A stretch of DNA of 64,000 bases from NCBI GenBank assembly GCA_011109175.1, contig RDEW01000005.1:1304324-1368323 (forward strand). The letters run 5' to 3'. This DNA comes from Dicyema japonicum (taxonomy: Eukaryota > Dicyemida > Rhombozoa > Dicyemidae). The translations under genes were made by a program, and so were the position numbers. Each line of letters begins with the position of its first letter. Position 1 is the first letter of the stretch. This document shows, one piece after another, positions 15,281 through 26,805 of the stretch. The notes below the pieces were generated by a model. It was given only the letters and a program-made list of their open reading frames with translations, was not told the DNA's origin and made no database searches.

Positions 15281-15505
15281 TTAGTGAGAGGTTATCGCTG
15301 CGTATGAGTGGAAGCAAAGACAGGAAAAGATGTATATCCTCAAGAACGTCTCCAGTTTTGAGTTGACCGCCAATTCGTGCGTAATCGTACATCTTGGCCT
15401 ACCCCGAAATCCAATTCCGTGATTTGAATGCAAGGAATCACTTTGTCCATTCTCAGAACATGTCCAATAAGTCGCCATCGTGAGGTTATTACTTCTCTGC
15501 TTCAT
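15281..15505 (-). mobile_element. LINE C-terminal scrap
   Basis: Minus-strand frames give a WRLIGHVLRMD-like block (shifted) and GFRGRPRCTI, corresponding to the GHVLR...GRPRTT blocks of family B/C C-termini. Too short to classify further. Confidence 0.4.
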
Positions 15506-15809
15506 TTACATAATTTGTAGAGTGTCGTATTTGATAATCTGTACCAACCATTGTATTTGACAAAAGTTACGTGAAACGTTGTCTTGCATTTATTGTTATC
15601 TCTAATAACAAGATGAGAGATGACTAACCAAAATGTAACTTAACTAAACTGTGAGATCTCAAGGTAGGTGAACACCACTAAGAATCCATTCGAGAAACCG
15701 AGTGTTCCACCAGTTAATCCAAATTTCTATCACGAGATGCCGTGTCAATTATATAAGGAGAATACTCAATTTAAATCAAATTCAAAAAACAAAAGAACCG
15801 TCAAAAGAA
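15506..15809. other. 3' flank of CCT2; nothing recognised
   Basis: AT-rich sequence between a LINE scrap and the stop codon of CCT2. No reading frame or repeat identified. Confidence 0.35.
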
Positions 15810-17751
15810 TTAGCGCCTGTTATCCCTAGTGCGTTGACGAGGTGCTGCATGAATTACATGGTCAACACGAAGTATCATTTCAGCAGTCTCCACGGCAGAA
15901 CAGAGAGCGCACAACTTAACAGCTAGGGATTCGAATACTCCCAACTGTGACATATCTCCAACACACCCATTTTCCATGTCTTTATTAATAAAACCCAATC
16001 ATACCAAGCCCATACGTACTCCAGCCTTCTCTATGGAGGGCCCTCAAATTGTGAGTCAACTCCATACTGTCATATCCACCATTGTCAGCAATGACTGAAG
16101 GAATCTAAACTTTATAACAAATAATTACAAATTTAAGCGCATTTGCAAAGGACTCAATGGCGACAGACTCCTTTCCATTAGTTCTACTAGCATAATCACT
16201 GACTGCATTAGACATAATAGTTTCAGCACAGCCTAATTGTTAAACAGTCATAAACCTCCTCCATACACGACCTTCGTGTCTTTAACAGTTCTGGCAAGCA
16301 CACATAAAGCGTCGTGCATTGATCGGTCGGCCTCATCTATTATTTGAGTAGTTGCCCCTCTAATCACAATCGTACAAGCCTCTCCCCTTGAAAGACCTAA
16401 AGTACAAAAAAACGTTAAAACCAGAAAATCTAAGCATTCTGTCCTCTCCTACCATAATTTCTTCAATCAACTTGCATCTCCCGAGCTTAACCAACTGGGG
16501 ATTGTCAAAAGTGGACACAATTTCAGCTCCAGTAGCAAGGGCCAATCGTTCTACTCCCTCAAAATCAGCATGTTCTATGGCCATAACTCCAGCATCTGCA
16601 AAAAGCTGCTCAGGATAGTTATAAATCAGTTGTCTTTCACATCAAAACATAAAAATACCGGTTTATAAAGACCTTGGCTCCATGATTCAGAATCTTCTCA
16701 ACCTTATCCTTCATTTTCTGCTTCTCAGCGACCTCCAATTCAGCCACCTTCGCTATAGAGTCGACTTTAATTCTCGAACCGAACACCTGACTCAGTTAAT
16801 AACAAAAACTTTTATTTTATCAGTGTCCATTGGAGTATTGGCTATCAGAATTGTAGCGTCTTCCACTCTCTTTGGTTGACTCACTCCAATCTTCTTGTCA
16901 AGGATAAACCCTGTAATCAAAAGGGAAACAAACCTTCGTCTAAAAACGAGTCCTTAAGAGTTCCGCCGACCCTCTTTATCATATGAATTGATTCTAGACT
17001 ACCTTCCTCCTTACAAATAACAACAATTTATACCTTTATTCGAAGAATAGCCTTCACAGCCAATTCAGCAAAATATTGTTTGTGGAAACTCAGTACTTTG
17101 CTACTGAGAGTAGTCATTGCTATGTTCAACAGATCCTTCTGGAACTCTTTGGGATCCTTGCTGGAAATCACCGAAATTTCTCACCTATTATCGAAGGAAC
17201 TCTCTATGAGGACTTTTTTGGCCACTTGCAAAGCTTTTCTCCATCCAGAAATAATTGTCTGGGGGAATTCTCTTGTTGATCAAACATTCAGCTTCCTATT
17301 CTAGTTAAAATGATATTACTCTTAAAAGCTCGGAGGCTATGAGTACAACAGAGGTTGTTCCATCCCCCATTTCACTGTCTTGCTTCTGGGACATGTCTTT
17401 AATAACAATTTAAGCCAAGCCTATAAGAATCTTAGCAACTGGATTGTCGACTCCAATTGACTTGAGTATAGTAGCTCCGTCATTTGTGATTTGAATAGTA
17501 TCCTTCATGTTTGGGGGTTGCAGAATTTTATCCTGCTTAATTAGGAATGATTGCGAACCATTCCCTTGGGGCCCAATGTGGACTGAATTAGCTCGGAAAT
17601 CACAATGGCTCCCACGAAGGTTGACTACATTGTTATGGAATGTATACAAGTCTGGCAGTCTCTGACTTTCTTCATTAGCACCCGGTTTTAAAATCCCAAC
17701 TGGAAATAAAGAAGCCTCTCCCTAATTATAACTCATCAAACAAACAACCAT
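15810..17751 (-). CDS. CCT2: Chaperonin subunit CCT2 (TCP-1 beta)
   Basis: Beta subunit of the cytosolic CCT/TRiC ring that folds actin and tubulin with ATP. Reassembled exons match CCT2 throughout: [25 protein letters not shown] (nucleotide loop), [26 protein letters not shown] (catalytic GDGTT), [62 protein letters not shown], then [14 protein letters not shown] and a stop. I count 14 introns, mostly 23-27 nt. The start codon (17749-17751) is followed at once by a 27-nt intron (17722-17748). The intron at 17397-17420 is GC...AG. Two single-base frame problems occur: one base missing at the donor near 17656 and one extra C in a five-C run near 17265. Residues on both sides remain conserved, so I take the gene as functional. 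Confidence 0.93.
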
Positions 17752-17918
17752 CACACGTTTTTAATTCTTATAGAAATTAAAAAGTTATTAGCAAAAAATA
17801 TTAATTTATTTATTTTAATTAAATTTAACATCTAAAATTCCAACGCAAAAAAACTCTCCTGCCAAAGAACTTGATGGAATCTGCAATCTCCATTTAAAGC
17901 ACCTGGGAATGGATGGAC

Positions 17919-18440
17919 TTAAGCAATCACAATATCACTTCTGTCACCACGGCAGAAGTCCACTGAATGTTGTGTCAACCATTCCTTCAACCAAAGCAAA
18001 GAAACCCTAACCATCACATATAAACAATTCATTCGAACCATAATTAACTGTGCAAGCTGTAGTTTTTCTCCCAAGCCTACAGACCACTCTCTATGCAAAT
18101 CCCTAAACAAAAGAAAATTTATTATGACAACCACCAGATTGCCATCATTCATCCCTTCCAGCCCCAATGACCTGGGTCGTCTGAAACAGATACGCGATAC
18201 TGTTTCTACGAGAACCACCCGAAAGCTCGATGATAATAAAATGCTACACAGGCTCCCTCCTCTAATAGTCCAATCTGAATCCCTTCTTCCGAAGGATATC
18301 CGGGTAAACTGGCTCGTCTACGATGTGAGCACCACACCTCTCTACTGACGTACGTATGTAAACTGGATGATATAAAGATGTCCTCTGTTCCTTTAGTAAC
18401 CTCTCCGACTTGACAACAAATCACTTTTTTGAATGTCCTG
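17919..18440 (-). CDS. Unrecognised minus-strand coding region
   Basis: Long overlapping open stretches on the minus strand, upstream of CCT2 and in the same direction. One frame reads GAHIVDEPVYPDILRKKGFR; another reads LGEKLQLAQLIMVRMNCLY and ends FCRGDRSDIVIA before a stop near 17919. Several GT...AG intervals of 22-29 nt could join them, but I could not choose a consistent splice pattern and recognise no family. It may be a real spliced gene or a decayed one. Confidence 0.3.
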
Positions 18441-18564
18441 AATTAGCACAATGTTCGTCTACAATGGGAGTGGCCGGTAATTGCTACGTCTAGTGAGGCC
18501 AGGGTTACTAACTTATTAATTTGGATGTCATGTCATCTCACTACTCTGTCGAAGATTTCTTTTT

Positions 18565-18670
18565 TTTATTCTTTCTCTTCACTTGTTATACTAGAGCAAG
18601 GCTACCCAAAGTGGGTGATATGAAATTTCAGGTGGGTGTTTACTAACAAATCATTAAGTGGGCGATACAA
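18565..18670 (+). repeat. Possible hAT-type transposon end
   Basis: The stretch around AGAGCAAGGCTACCCAAAGT followed by GGTGGGTG and GTGGGCGATA resembles the terminal inverted repeats of hAT elements (CAGAG..GGCNACCCAAA type). No transposase or matching second end was found. Weak call. Confidence 0.2.
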
Positions 18671-18829
18671 AATTATTTATATTAATAATTGAACCAAGAC
18701 AATACATGTATGCAATGTCGATTTCCGGCTTTTCATTTCTGAACCTATCCACAGTGTAGGAAGCTTCGATAAAGATCTTTGGACCAGAACACAAGATCCA
18801 ACCTATTAAAATTTTAATTTAATTACAAC

Positions 18830-21660
18830 GAAAAATCTTTGAGGCGGTCTACTGAGCTGCCCCTGTTTCATATACTATCGAAATATCTACAAACATATAA
18901 AAAGTTTGAGCCGATTCCATGTACAGGACTCTCGACCCCTCCGGATTCGTTCTCTCCCTTGTCACTTATTCAACTCAATGCTAACGGAATAAAAACAAAG
19001 ATTCTGGAGTTACGATGTTTATCTGACCTTACATCCAGGAGTCAAAACTTTCTACAAAGATTTACACACTTTTTCCTGGATACATCTCTATCAGAAAATT
19101 GGACGTGGTGGCGGCTTACTCACCATTATTAAAAACGATTTATCCTTCCACGATGTGAGCTCGCAAGTGGATAATTTAATTCTACACGACAAGACCGGGG
19201 AACAAATTTCTATCGATCTTATTAATGGGTCTTATTCTAATCAACATTTACATTCCACCGCCGGGATCATGTCCTAATAACTATATTCCGAAGCTCGACA
19301 AACTACAAGAAATTCGAAATGTGTTACTATGTGGGGATTTCAACGCCAAACATCCGCAATGGCTTAGTACCCAGTCGGCAGACAAAAAGGGGAGTCTAAT
19401 TATCGACTCTCTTGAAAAATGGTGATTCTGAATAACCCGAATATTTCACAAGAACACCTATCCGAAGAAATGACAACCCAACCTCCCCCGACATATCCAT
19501 TGCTTTCTCTAGGATTGCCCCGAAGATTTCATGGAACGTCTCCTACGATTTTCATAGTGATCATAATCCGATTATAATAAAACTGAGCCGATTCAATAAC
19601 TCACGTAGAATTAAAGCAACCTTCAAGGTCTACAAGAAAGCTGACTGGTCGAATTTCAAGCTCTTCATTGACCATAACCTAATACATTTTGATCCCACCT
19701 CATTTTGCTCCATTGACAGAGCAGTGGACCATCTAAGCCATGTAATCCTTCAAGCTGAAAAGTTGTTTGTACCACGTGCAGTTTATAAATCCTACAAGCC
19801 TACTCGGAGACTCGTCTCCTCGTCAAACAAAGAAACTCCCTGAAGATGAATCATCTGCAAACCTCTTCTAATTTGCAAAATATAAAATGCTTAAATCAGA
19901 GAGTTACAAAGCTCATCAGAGAAAAGAAAGATAGGGCGTGGAAGCGCCAATTATCATCTATTGGACATATGAAATCCACGAGTCTTTTATGGAAAACTAT
20001 TCGTCGAATCAAGCTAAACTTATCAGATAAATCAGAATCTTTTTCTGCTCCAAATACTGTGCAAACTAACAACCTAATGAAATATTACGCATCCATAAGT
20101 CACAAGGACTTCATGAAATCCATTTTTGTCTCCTTAGGAATTAAATACCTAAACCAACTTCGTGGATCAATTTATTTACTCATGCCGAGGTCACACAAGC
20201 TATAAGATCGATGAAGAGATCTTACGTGTGGTCTTGACGGCATTCCGGGAATTTTGCTAAAACACCTTGGTAATGTTGCAATCAATTCGATTAAGTCAAT
20301 TTTTAATTTGTCTTCGAGCATAAACGTCATCCCATGCAAATGGAAAACTTACTTATAATATAATCCTTAAACCAGGAAAACCGAAAACCTTACCTTCTTT
20401 CTACCGTCCAATTTCATTAACGAGCGTATTATCGCGCATAATGGAGAAACTCGTACTCTGAAAAATTAAACCCCATTTGCCCGACTGCCACTTTCAACAT
20501 GGTTTCAAATGTGAGCGTTCAACTACGACACATTTGACTTCACTGTCTCAATTTATATCAGATATGGGTTCAACGTACCGAAACCCCATTTACGGACAAT
20601 AGTGGTTTTCCTGGATATCCAGAAGGCTTTCTATTCTGTCTCGAGAACATTACTCACGAAAAATTTTTGGTACCACCATTCAGCCGGCTTTGAAAAGATG
20701 GATAGCCAATTTTCTCTCAGGAAGAAAAGGACGTGTCTGTATAAACCACAAGATAGAGGTCTCATCTCCTACCAATTGGCGTCCCTCAAGAATCGCCCAT
20801 CTCTCCGGCGTTATTCAACTTATTTCTCAACTATTTACCCTGCCCTGGATGACCAGAATAAATGCTTCTCACTTTGCTGACGACTTAATCATCGCTTGCA
20901 GGACCAAATAAGTAAGTACAGCAAAATCAGAGCTTCAGTCACATATTATCGACCTGGGAGCCTGGTCGAAATTGAATCGTCTCTCCGTATCCAGGAATAA
21001 ATCAACATATACAATCTTCACCACGGACAGAAAAGAAAAACATACACTGGATTTGAACATTTATGGAGACTCCTTACATACAGATTTCCAACTATCCTGG
21101 GTGACATTTGACCCTTTGATGACATTTTCTCAATATGTGAAGAACGTTATGACAAAGGGTCTCAGGAAACTAAATATAATCAAACCGCTCTTAAGTCCAG
21201 GCCGTCACGGAATGCGCTGTCATCTTGTTCAATCAACTCCTAAAACCGACGATTGAGTATGCTTGTGCCTCATGGGCCTATGGAGCTTCGATATCAAATT
21301 CATTCAAGATCAATTCCCTAACAGCAAACTGGTACGTCTAACAAATCTACCCCCATTTTCCCCCCAATGCTTGACCACGCCGCAATCAAAAATAATGGTC
21401 CGACTTCATCGGTCTGTGTGGCCAAGAAACAAGTCGCTTCTTCCATTCAAGGCTGGAGGCCTCAAATACACGAAATTTGGGGAAAAACCCACCCCTCTTC
21501 AAACTCTAATGAAAGATGATCGTCGTCTATTCAGGAAAGTCATGGGTACTCTGGAGGAACATAGGAAAAACCTCTCGATCCTGTTGAGGCGTCCGGGATT
21601 ACTTAATTAGTTGGTTTACTTTTTCTTTCTTGGTGTTCCCTTTTCGGGTTATTAAATAAA
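18830..21660 (+). mobile_element. LINE family A, nearly full-length dead copy
   Basis: Read in broken frames: endonuclease start LIQLNANGIKTKILELR; NIYIPPP and LLCGDFNAKHPQW; FHSDHNPII; RT with GLDGIPG.LLK, KPGKPK, YRPISLTSVLSRIMEKLV, HGFKCERSTTTHLTSLS, LDIQKAF.SVSR, FADDLIIACR (catalytic), TFDPLMTFSQYV, and the C-terminal RSVWPRN...LRRPG. The 3' end is TTAATTAGTTGG...TTCGGGTTATT followed by (AAATAAT)n at 21605-21660. The region in front of the endonuclease, where other copies carry the 2A motif, is degenerate. Many stops; inactive. Confidence 0.85.
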
Positions 21661-21661
21661 T

Positions 21662-22140
21662 AATAAATAAACCTCGACCATGATCCTCTGTTGCGCGCTA
21701 GTTTTCCTAGGTAGTCCAGATCGTCCGCCGAAGTAAGTCTCATACCTCCGATAGGTCTTCGTTCAAGATAGTCGGAAGTGTCGTTCTTGGTCTTCCGCAA
21801 AATCCGGCTCCTGTGTATGCAAAGTAGTTGACCATTGCGAAATTTGAGGGGACCTGGTCACGTCTTGATTGAAAATGACAGCATGCCGTATTTGCATTTA
21901 TTATAAAAGTTTGCATCAGAGACCAGTTAATCTTGATTACCGATTTGAGCTGAGTTCTGTGGAAAGAGTCAAGACGGTCCATTTCCCGTTTAGAGATTCC
22001 CCAAATTTCAGAGTTGTAAGTTAGTACAGGGATAACAAAAGCTTTGTATATTCTAAACCTGGTGTTAAGTTCTATCTTCTTGTGGCTAGGTCGCATACCA
22101 GTTGGTGTTTCTTGTGAGATTGTTTAAGTCCTCTGCAATT
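21662..22140 (-). mobile_element. LINE family B 3' part, inverted
   Basis: Minus strand: FRIYKAFVIPVLTYNSEIWG, KREMDRLDSFHRTQLKSV, FCGRPRTTLPTILNEDLSEV and DDLDYLGKLARNRGSWSRF, the thumb and C-terminus of family B. It ends exactly at the (AAATAAT) tail of the LINE A copy, forming a tail-to-tail junction. The own 3' signature is missing. Confidence 0.75.
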
Positions 22141-22650
22141 GAAAGTTCTCAGAGTGAACGAAGAAGTCGGTAAAGAATACAAATCTGCGATATCGTTTAG
22201 TAAATTAATGTCCTAAGTAACACAGTTTTAAGCAACCAGAAAATTTTTATTAGCCATCAAAACACTAATTAGGGTTAAAGAAAACCAAAGGCTATGGAAC
22301 CAGTTTTGAGTTTGAAGTATGACTAAAGGGTCATTATAGGCAGTGTATCTTTCTGATGACTCTATTACATCTAAGAGGTGTCATATTTCATTATGATGAT
22401 TCTTATAGCATTTTCTTATTGAGGATTTTTAAATATGCCGAAACTTTTCCAAGATTTACTTTTGTTCAGATCTAAAACCAACCTATTGTCATTTTTGTTC
22501 TACTTAGACGACCCATATTAGGCCTTGCATAATAAGCTTCCCTGTTGGAACCTTTGTAAGATGATGACTTAGACTGGGTTTCATGACTATTTTTAAGTTT
22601 TACATGGCTTGAATAGGAAATAGATATACAATCCAATTCTTTTCACGTGC
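22141..22650. other. No gene recognised
   Basis: AT-rich spacer between LINE remains and a SINE; no conserved reading frame seen. Confidence 0.4.
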
Positions 22651-22652
22651 AC

Positions 22653-22990
22653 TAACGCTTTCGCATAGTGGTTAGGTGTCGGGCTTAAGTGGCTTAGGCT
22701 ACGGGTTCGAATCTCGCTGCTGTTCACCTGGTGGAAGGTTCCACGCATCTACGATGCCTAAAGGGTTTGACGAGTGACGCCGTCATCGGTGGATACTCAC
22801 TGCGGAACTGGATTGTCTAGAAAGGACCCACACACAAGAAAAAGAAAAAAAAGTGAAGATCATTCCTTGGTTCTACGATTAGTTAAAATTAACTGTTCTT
22901 TACTTAAATAAAGTGTGTGTCCTGCCTATGCGGAGCTATAAATACTATGGCTCTCGTGAAAAGGCTTTATTATTATTATTAACGCTTTCG
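22653..22990 (+). mobile_element. SINE-1, full-length, tRNA-derived head, LINE B tail
   Basis: The body at 22664-22979 is flanked by an 11-bp duplication TAACGCTTTCG (22653-22663 and 22980-22990). The head has a box-A-like TAGTGGTTAGG (22666-22676) and a perfect box-B GGTTCGAATC (22704-22713), as in a tRNA-derived pol III promoter. A central part without coding follows, with ACGCCGTCATCGGTGG. The 3' end ACTATGGCTCTCGTGAAAAG plus (TTA)n copies the 3' end of LINE B (compare 11145-11175). A second copy is at 33743-34008. Confidence 0.85.
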
Positions 22991-23314
22991 TTTTAAAAAC
23001 CATTTTTCAGAATACTGCATGTTCAGCTGCTGGGAAAGCCGAAGCATTGAAGTATCAGATCTATTTTGACCTCCCTAGTAATGAGACATTTCTCTCATAA
23101 TAAACCTGCGAATATAAAAATCTTGCAGTCAGGACCCAAACTCTAATTATTTGTATTGACATTGGTGTAAGGATTATGAAGGAATAAAAAGCAACCTTGA
23201 AGTAATAAATTAATAATTTATTTCATTTCAATATAAATATCAGACATATCTACTGGAATAGATAATTGGGGATTAGATTTCGCATCAAAAATGGAATTGA
23301 ATACTAGTTTGTCA
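22991..23314. other. No gene recognised
   Basis: AT-rich spacer between SINE-1 and the 3' end of EFR3. No feature identified. Confidence 0.4.
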
Positions 23315-25774
23315 TCACTCTACCATATTGAACAAAACATCAACCAAGGGGTTCTCGGCTACTTCACTCTCAATTCCACTTTCTAAAAATTAAAATACAA
23401 TAAACCTTTTATTCTCTTAAAAATGTCAAAATTAACTTTATCCAGGGAATCATTCTAAAATGACCAAACAAATAACTCTATTAATGCCTATAAGTGTGAT
23501 GTCAAGACTTCCTGATTGATTATCCAACACATCAAAATTTGAATCTATTTAGTAACCAAAACAACCTCCAATTTGACATAAATTCACGTTAAACGGCTGC
23601 TTGAGTTCTTCCTTTCCATCCAAACTGTCAAAGGCAGCGGCAATCTTATCTGAATCGAAAAAATAAGATTGATAATCTTCACAAATTCTGAAATTGTCAC
23701 TAACATTACTCGTCAGGAAATTCATTCAGATAAAACCATTCAGGCAAGAAGTAAGGTACATGCTTACTTCTCAGATCGATTACAGACTCTACGTATTCAG
23801 TAAGACGAGAATTGTCCCGACATACTGAGACAAAGACTAACACAGAGGCAACCAGGGCATGAATTTGGCATATTATAGGAACAGAGGGTTGGTCAAATTG
23901 AATATTCTTTATTACACAATAAGAGTAAACCTGTAAATGTATGACCAGTCGTATAATATCTATAACATTATTGGGGAAATAAAAGTCAATAATGACGATT
24001 GTACGGAATAGTTGTTCAAAATTAGAAAGACTATTATTAGGTAGTAAGGCAGTGTCATTCAAATGCACAAAGAATGTGATTCCGTTCTAAATAGAAATAA
24101 TTGTAAAACTTTAGACATAAAAACATTATCCTGTCTGTCAGTCTCAATTGGTTTTAATAGATTGGATGAATTTAAGTCAAATTTAATGGAGTTCCTTTGA
24201 TGTATAATGACAATAACCTGAAACTAGGAATGTGAGGGAGAATATCCAATCGGTCGAAAAGACATTGCAGAATAGATTGAATCCGTAATCTAATATCTGC
24301 GTCCTCGGAAACGGAAAGTTCCATTAAATTATCGAGAAATGAAGAGGAGGGAAATTGGGCGTGAATTGAATCCCCCAATTCAGAGCCCCGACTGATATCT
24401 TGGATTGTCTCCAATAATAAAAGCACATGTCGACTAGTATTTTCTCCAAATGGTAATCTAGTCACAATGTAGTCAATAACTTCTACTCTTTGACACGTGG
24501 ACAGATTGGAAGCAAAATTAACTTGACTGACCCAATATATAAACCTATAATCTTTGAAAGAATGTTCTGATATTCATTTTCAGAGTCATTTTGGGGAGAA
24601 TTAAGTGATCCACTGATGTGTTGCAATAATCTTGATATTAATTCGAGGACAGACTCACCTAGCAGTTACAAATATATAAACTCATATAATTTTTTGATAA
24701 AACTTCTATGATTCCCTTGAGAACCTTACAAATGCCTATTCTGACGTCAGTTGGAGATGATTCGTGTTTTGTTATGTGATTGAGAGTGTGTGATATAACA
24801 ACGTCGGCATGGGGGAGAGGGAATGAACATATTATCAGTTTAAAGTATTTTATAGGCAAAGGGGAGTCCAAAGTCCACAATGAATGGCCGTCAAATTCTC
24901 TGAAATATAATAATTGAGTACTTCAAGATAATGTCAACAATGGTGGAGACTGAACTGCTGTATGTCGCCCGAGAGAGAAGATCTCTAAGACAATCCTCAG
25001 CCTCCACACGTACAGCAAGATGAGCTTTCTCTGAGAGTGTGATTCTACTTATTACAACAATAAATAACCTTTTGGGAGAACAATTTTCGAGTATTTGGGG
25101 GAAAAGGTTAAAAAATATAACAGGGATTATTTGTGACACATATTCAGAGGAATATATGCTCAGTTGGAGGTTATCGTTGACTGCCTTGCAAATAAGTCCC
25201 TTAATTCCCTTGAGAGAGGCCAGGCGGTATCTAGGATGACAACACAAACCAACCTGGTGAAGTCATCCTCAGACTTGACTCCCATAAAGGAGAAAGCACA
25301 GAATCTATCAACCAGAAAGTCCAGATTGCCACGATATGCAGATGCGTCATCTCTGATTTGAGAAAATCTCCAAAACTGCATATAATTATGGAAATCAACA
25401 GATTCAACAACAATCTCAAAAAAATACAATTCCTTCATTTCCAACAGCACATGCAACATTTTAAGATAACTTTCAGTAATGAGGACAGTGTGTCCCCCTC
25501 GGGATGTCATCAGTTGGTCAAACGTTTCCACTCCAATGGTCACCAGACTAAATCTAACTACAAAAGTACCCTTTTTTATTCCTAGCCACATGCTTTTTCT
25601 GGAGTGAAAGTAAATACTTTCCTATCCTGTCTAGTTTTTCCGCGTGGGAGATGGAATAGAAAATTAGTTTATTTAGATTACTTTTCTTGTGTGGTTCCTA
25701 TGATAACACAAGTGAATTACTTCGTTTGCATAAAGGAAAATATTATCACAGAGAACCTTATAACGTCTCTTCAT
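23315..25774 (-). CDS. EFR3: EFR3, PI4-kinase plasma-membrane scaffold
   Basis: Peripheral membrane HEAT/ARM-repeat scaffold that recruits PI4KIIIalpha with TTC7 and FAM126. Minus-strand exons follow animal EFR3: MKRRYKVLCDNIF, EPHKKSNLNKLIFYSISHAEKLDRIG, VETFDQLM, NLDFLVDRFCAFS, RLASLKGIKGLICKAVNDN, EDCLRDLLSRATY, LPIKYFKLIICS, RIGICKVLKGIIEVL, ALPSSFLDNL (spliced) with RLRIQSILQCLFDR, NVIDIIRLVIHLQ and HVPYFLPEWF, then an acidic C-terminus ending VLFNMVE. Introns include 25698-25720 and 25231-25253 (23 nt each). Upstream exons carrying the palmitoylated cysteines may be missing; I chose the first ATG in frame. A frame break lies near 25555 (VARNKKGYF to VTIGVETF). It starts about 150 bp downstream of ALG14. 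Confidence 0.9.
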
Positions 25775-25924
25775 TCTGTCAGCACAAATACAAAACACTA
25801 CCAACGTTTAAAAATAATATGAATAAGAATATTAACAAACTATATTTTCATCAATATTAATTTAAATATATTATTAATAAGTTTTCATTAATAATATTAT
25901 ATAGATTAGATTCTTTACTGAAAA

Positions 25925-26627
25925 TCAGATAATATTTCCAATATAACTACAAAAATAATATTTTTGTCTAAGTCTTGGCCAATGAACGACAAATGAATCG
26001 GCACATAAGTACAAGATATTTCCAGACAATGACAGACTCCTCGTCCTGCAAAAACTTTCCACGTAAACTGTCAATATTTTCCGTCCAGAGAAAATCTATT
26101 ATGTAGCAATAAGCGAACCCTGCAAATCAAAGCCATAATACACAAAGGAACACAGGTCCCGGGTCCATTACAAATAAGCTATCATTTAAATATTTCAAAT
26201 ACAAGGGATGGATTATTCTTCCAAATTATAATCAATGAACTGAAAAGTGATCTCATTGTCCCGGGTATTGCGGATATAAGAGATTGACCAACATGTCGAC
26301 AGCGCGGCACTCTTACAACAGTCTAATTAAATACAAGTTTACTGAATTTTGAGAAATTTTCGATAAACTAGTAAAATCACTGTCTGCCAAAACATATATG
26401 ATTTTGTACAAGTTAAAGTCTAGTGAACTAACAAGTCTTAACATTTCAGCTGTATGTCCTCCTATTTTGATTAAAGACCATAAACCTGATCCCAGGACAA
26501 CTAAAGTCTTGCATTTGTGGCCTTGGGGTAAATGATAAGTTGATTTATTTGCACGTGCTTTAAAAATCTCATAGAAAACGAAGCATATTCTTATTAAAAC
26601 AATAATAAATGACAATAAAAATAACAT
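25925..26627 (-). CDS. ALG14: ALG14, UDP-GlcNAc transferase membrane anchor subunit
   Basis: ER-membrane partner of ALG13; the pair adds the second GlcNAc to dolichol-PP-GlcNAc in N-glycan assembly. The first 23 residues form a hydrophobic anchor (MLFLLSFIIVLIRICFVF). Then VVLGSG|GHTAEMLRL, VVRVPRCRHVGQS, LICNGPGTCVPLC, VYVESFCRTRSLSLSGNIL and VVHWPRL follow human ALG14 to its end. There are four introns: 26462-26485 (24 nt, in frame and open, so it can be mistaken for coding), 26323-26342 (20 nt, the shortest in the window), 26179-26202 (24) and 26096-26118 (23). No frame breaks. It is complete and likely functional. Confidence 0.93.
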
Positions 26628-26805
26628 TGAACGTACACGATTATATAAAATTTAATAAATTATTTAAATTAAGACTAAATTAATTATAATAATAGACTTA
26701 TCTGTTAATCAATCTACAATTGAATTAATAACACAGCATATTCCCTTTAAAAATATTTTAATATTCTATTTTTCTAAATTCACACGAATTCTTCAATTTT
26801 CCATT

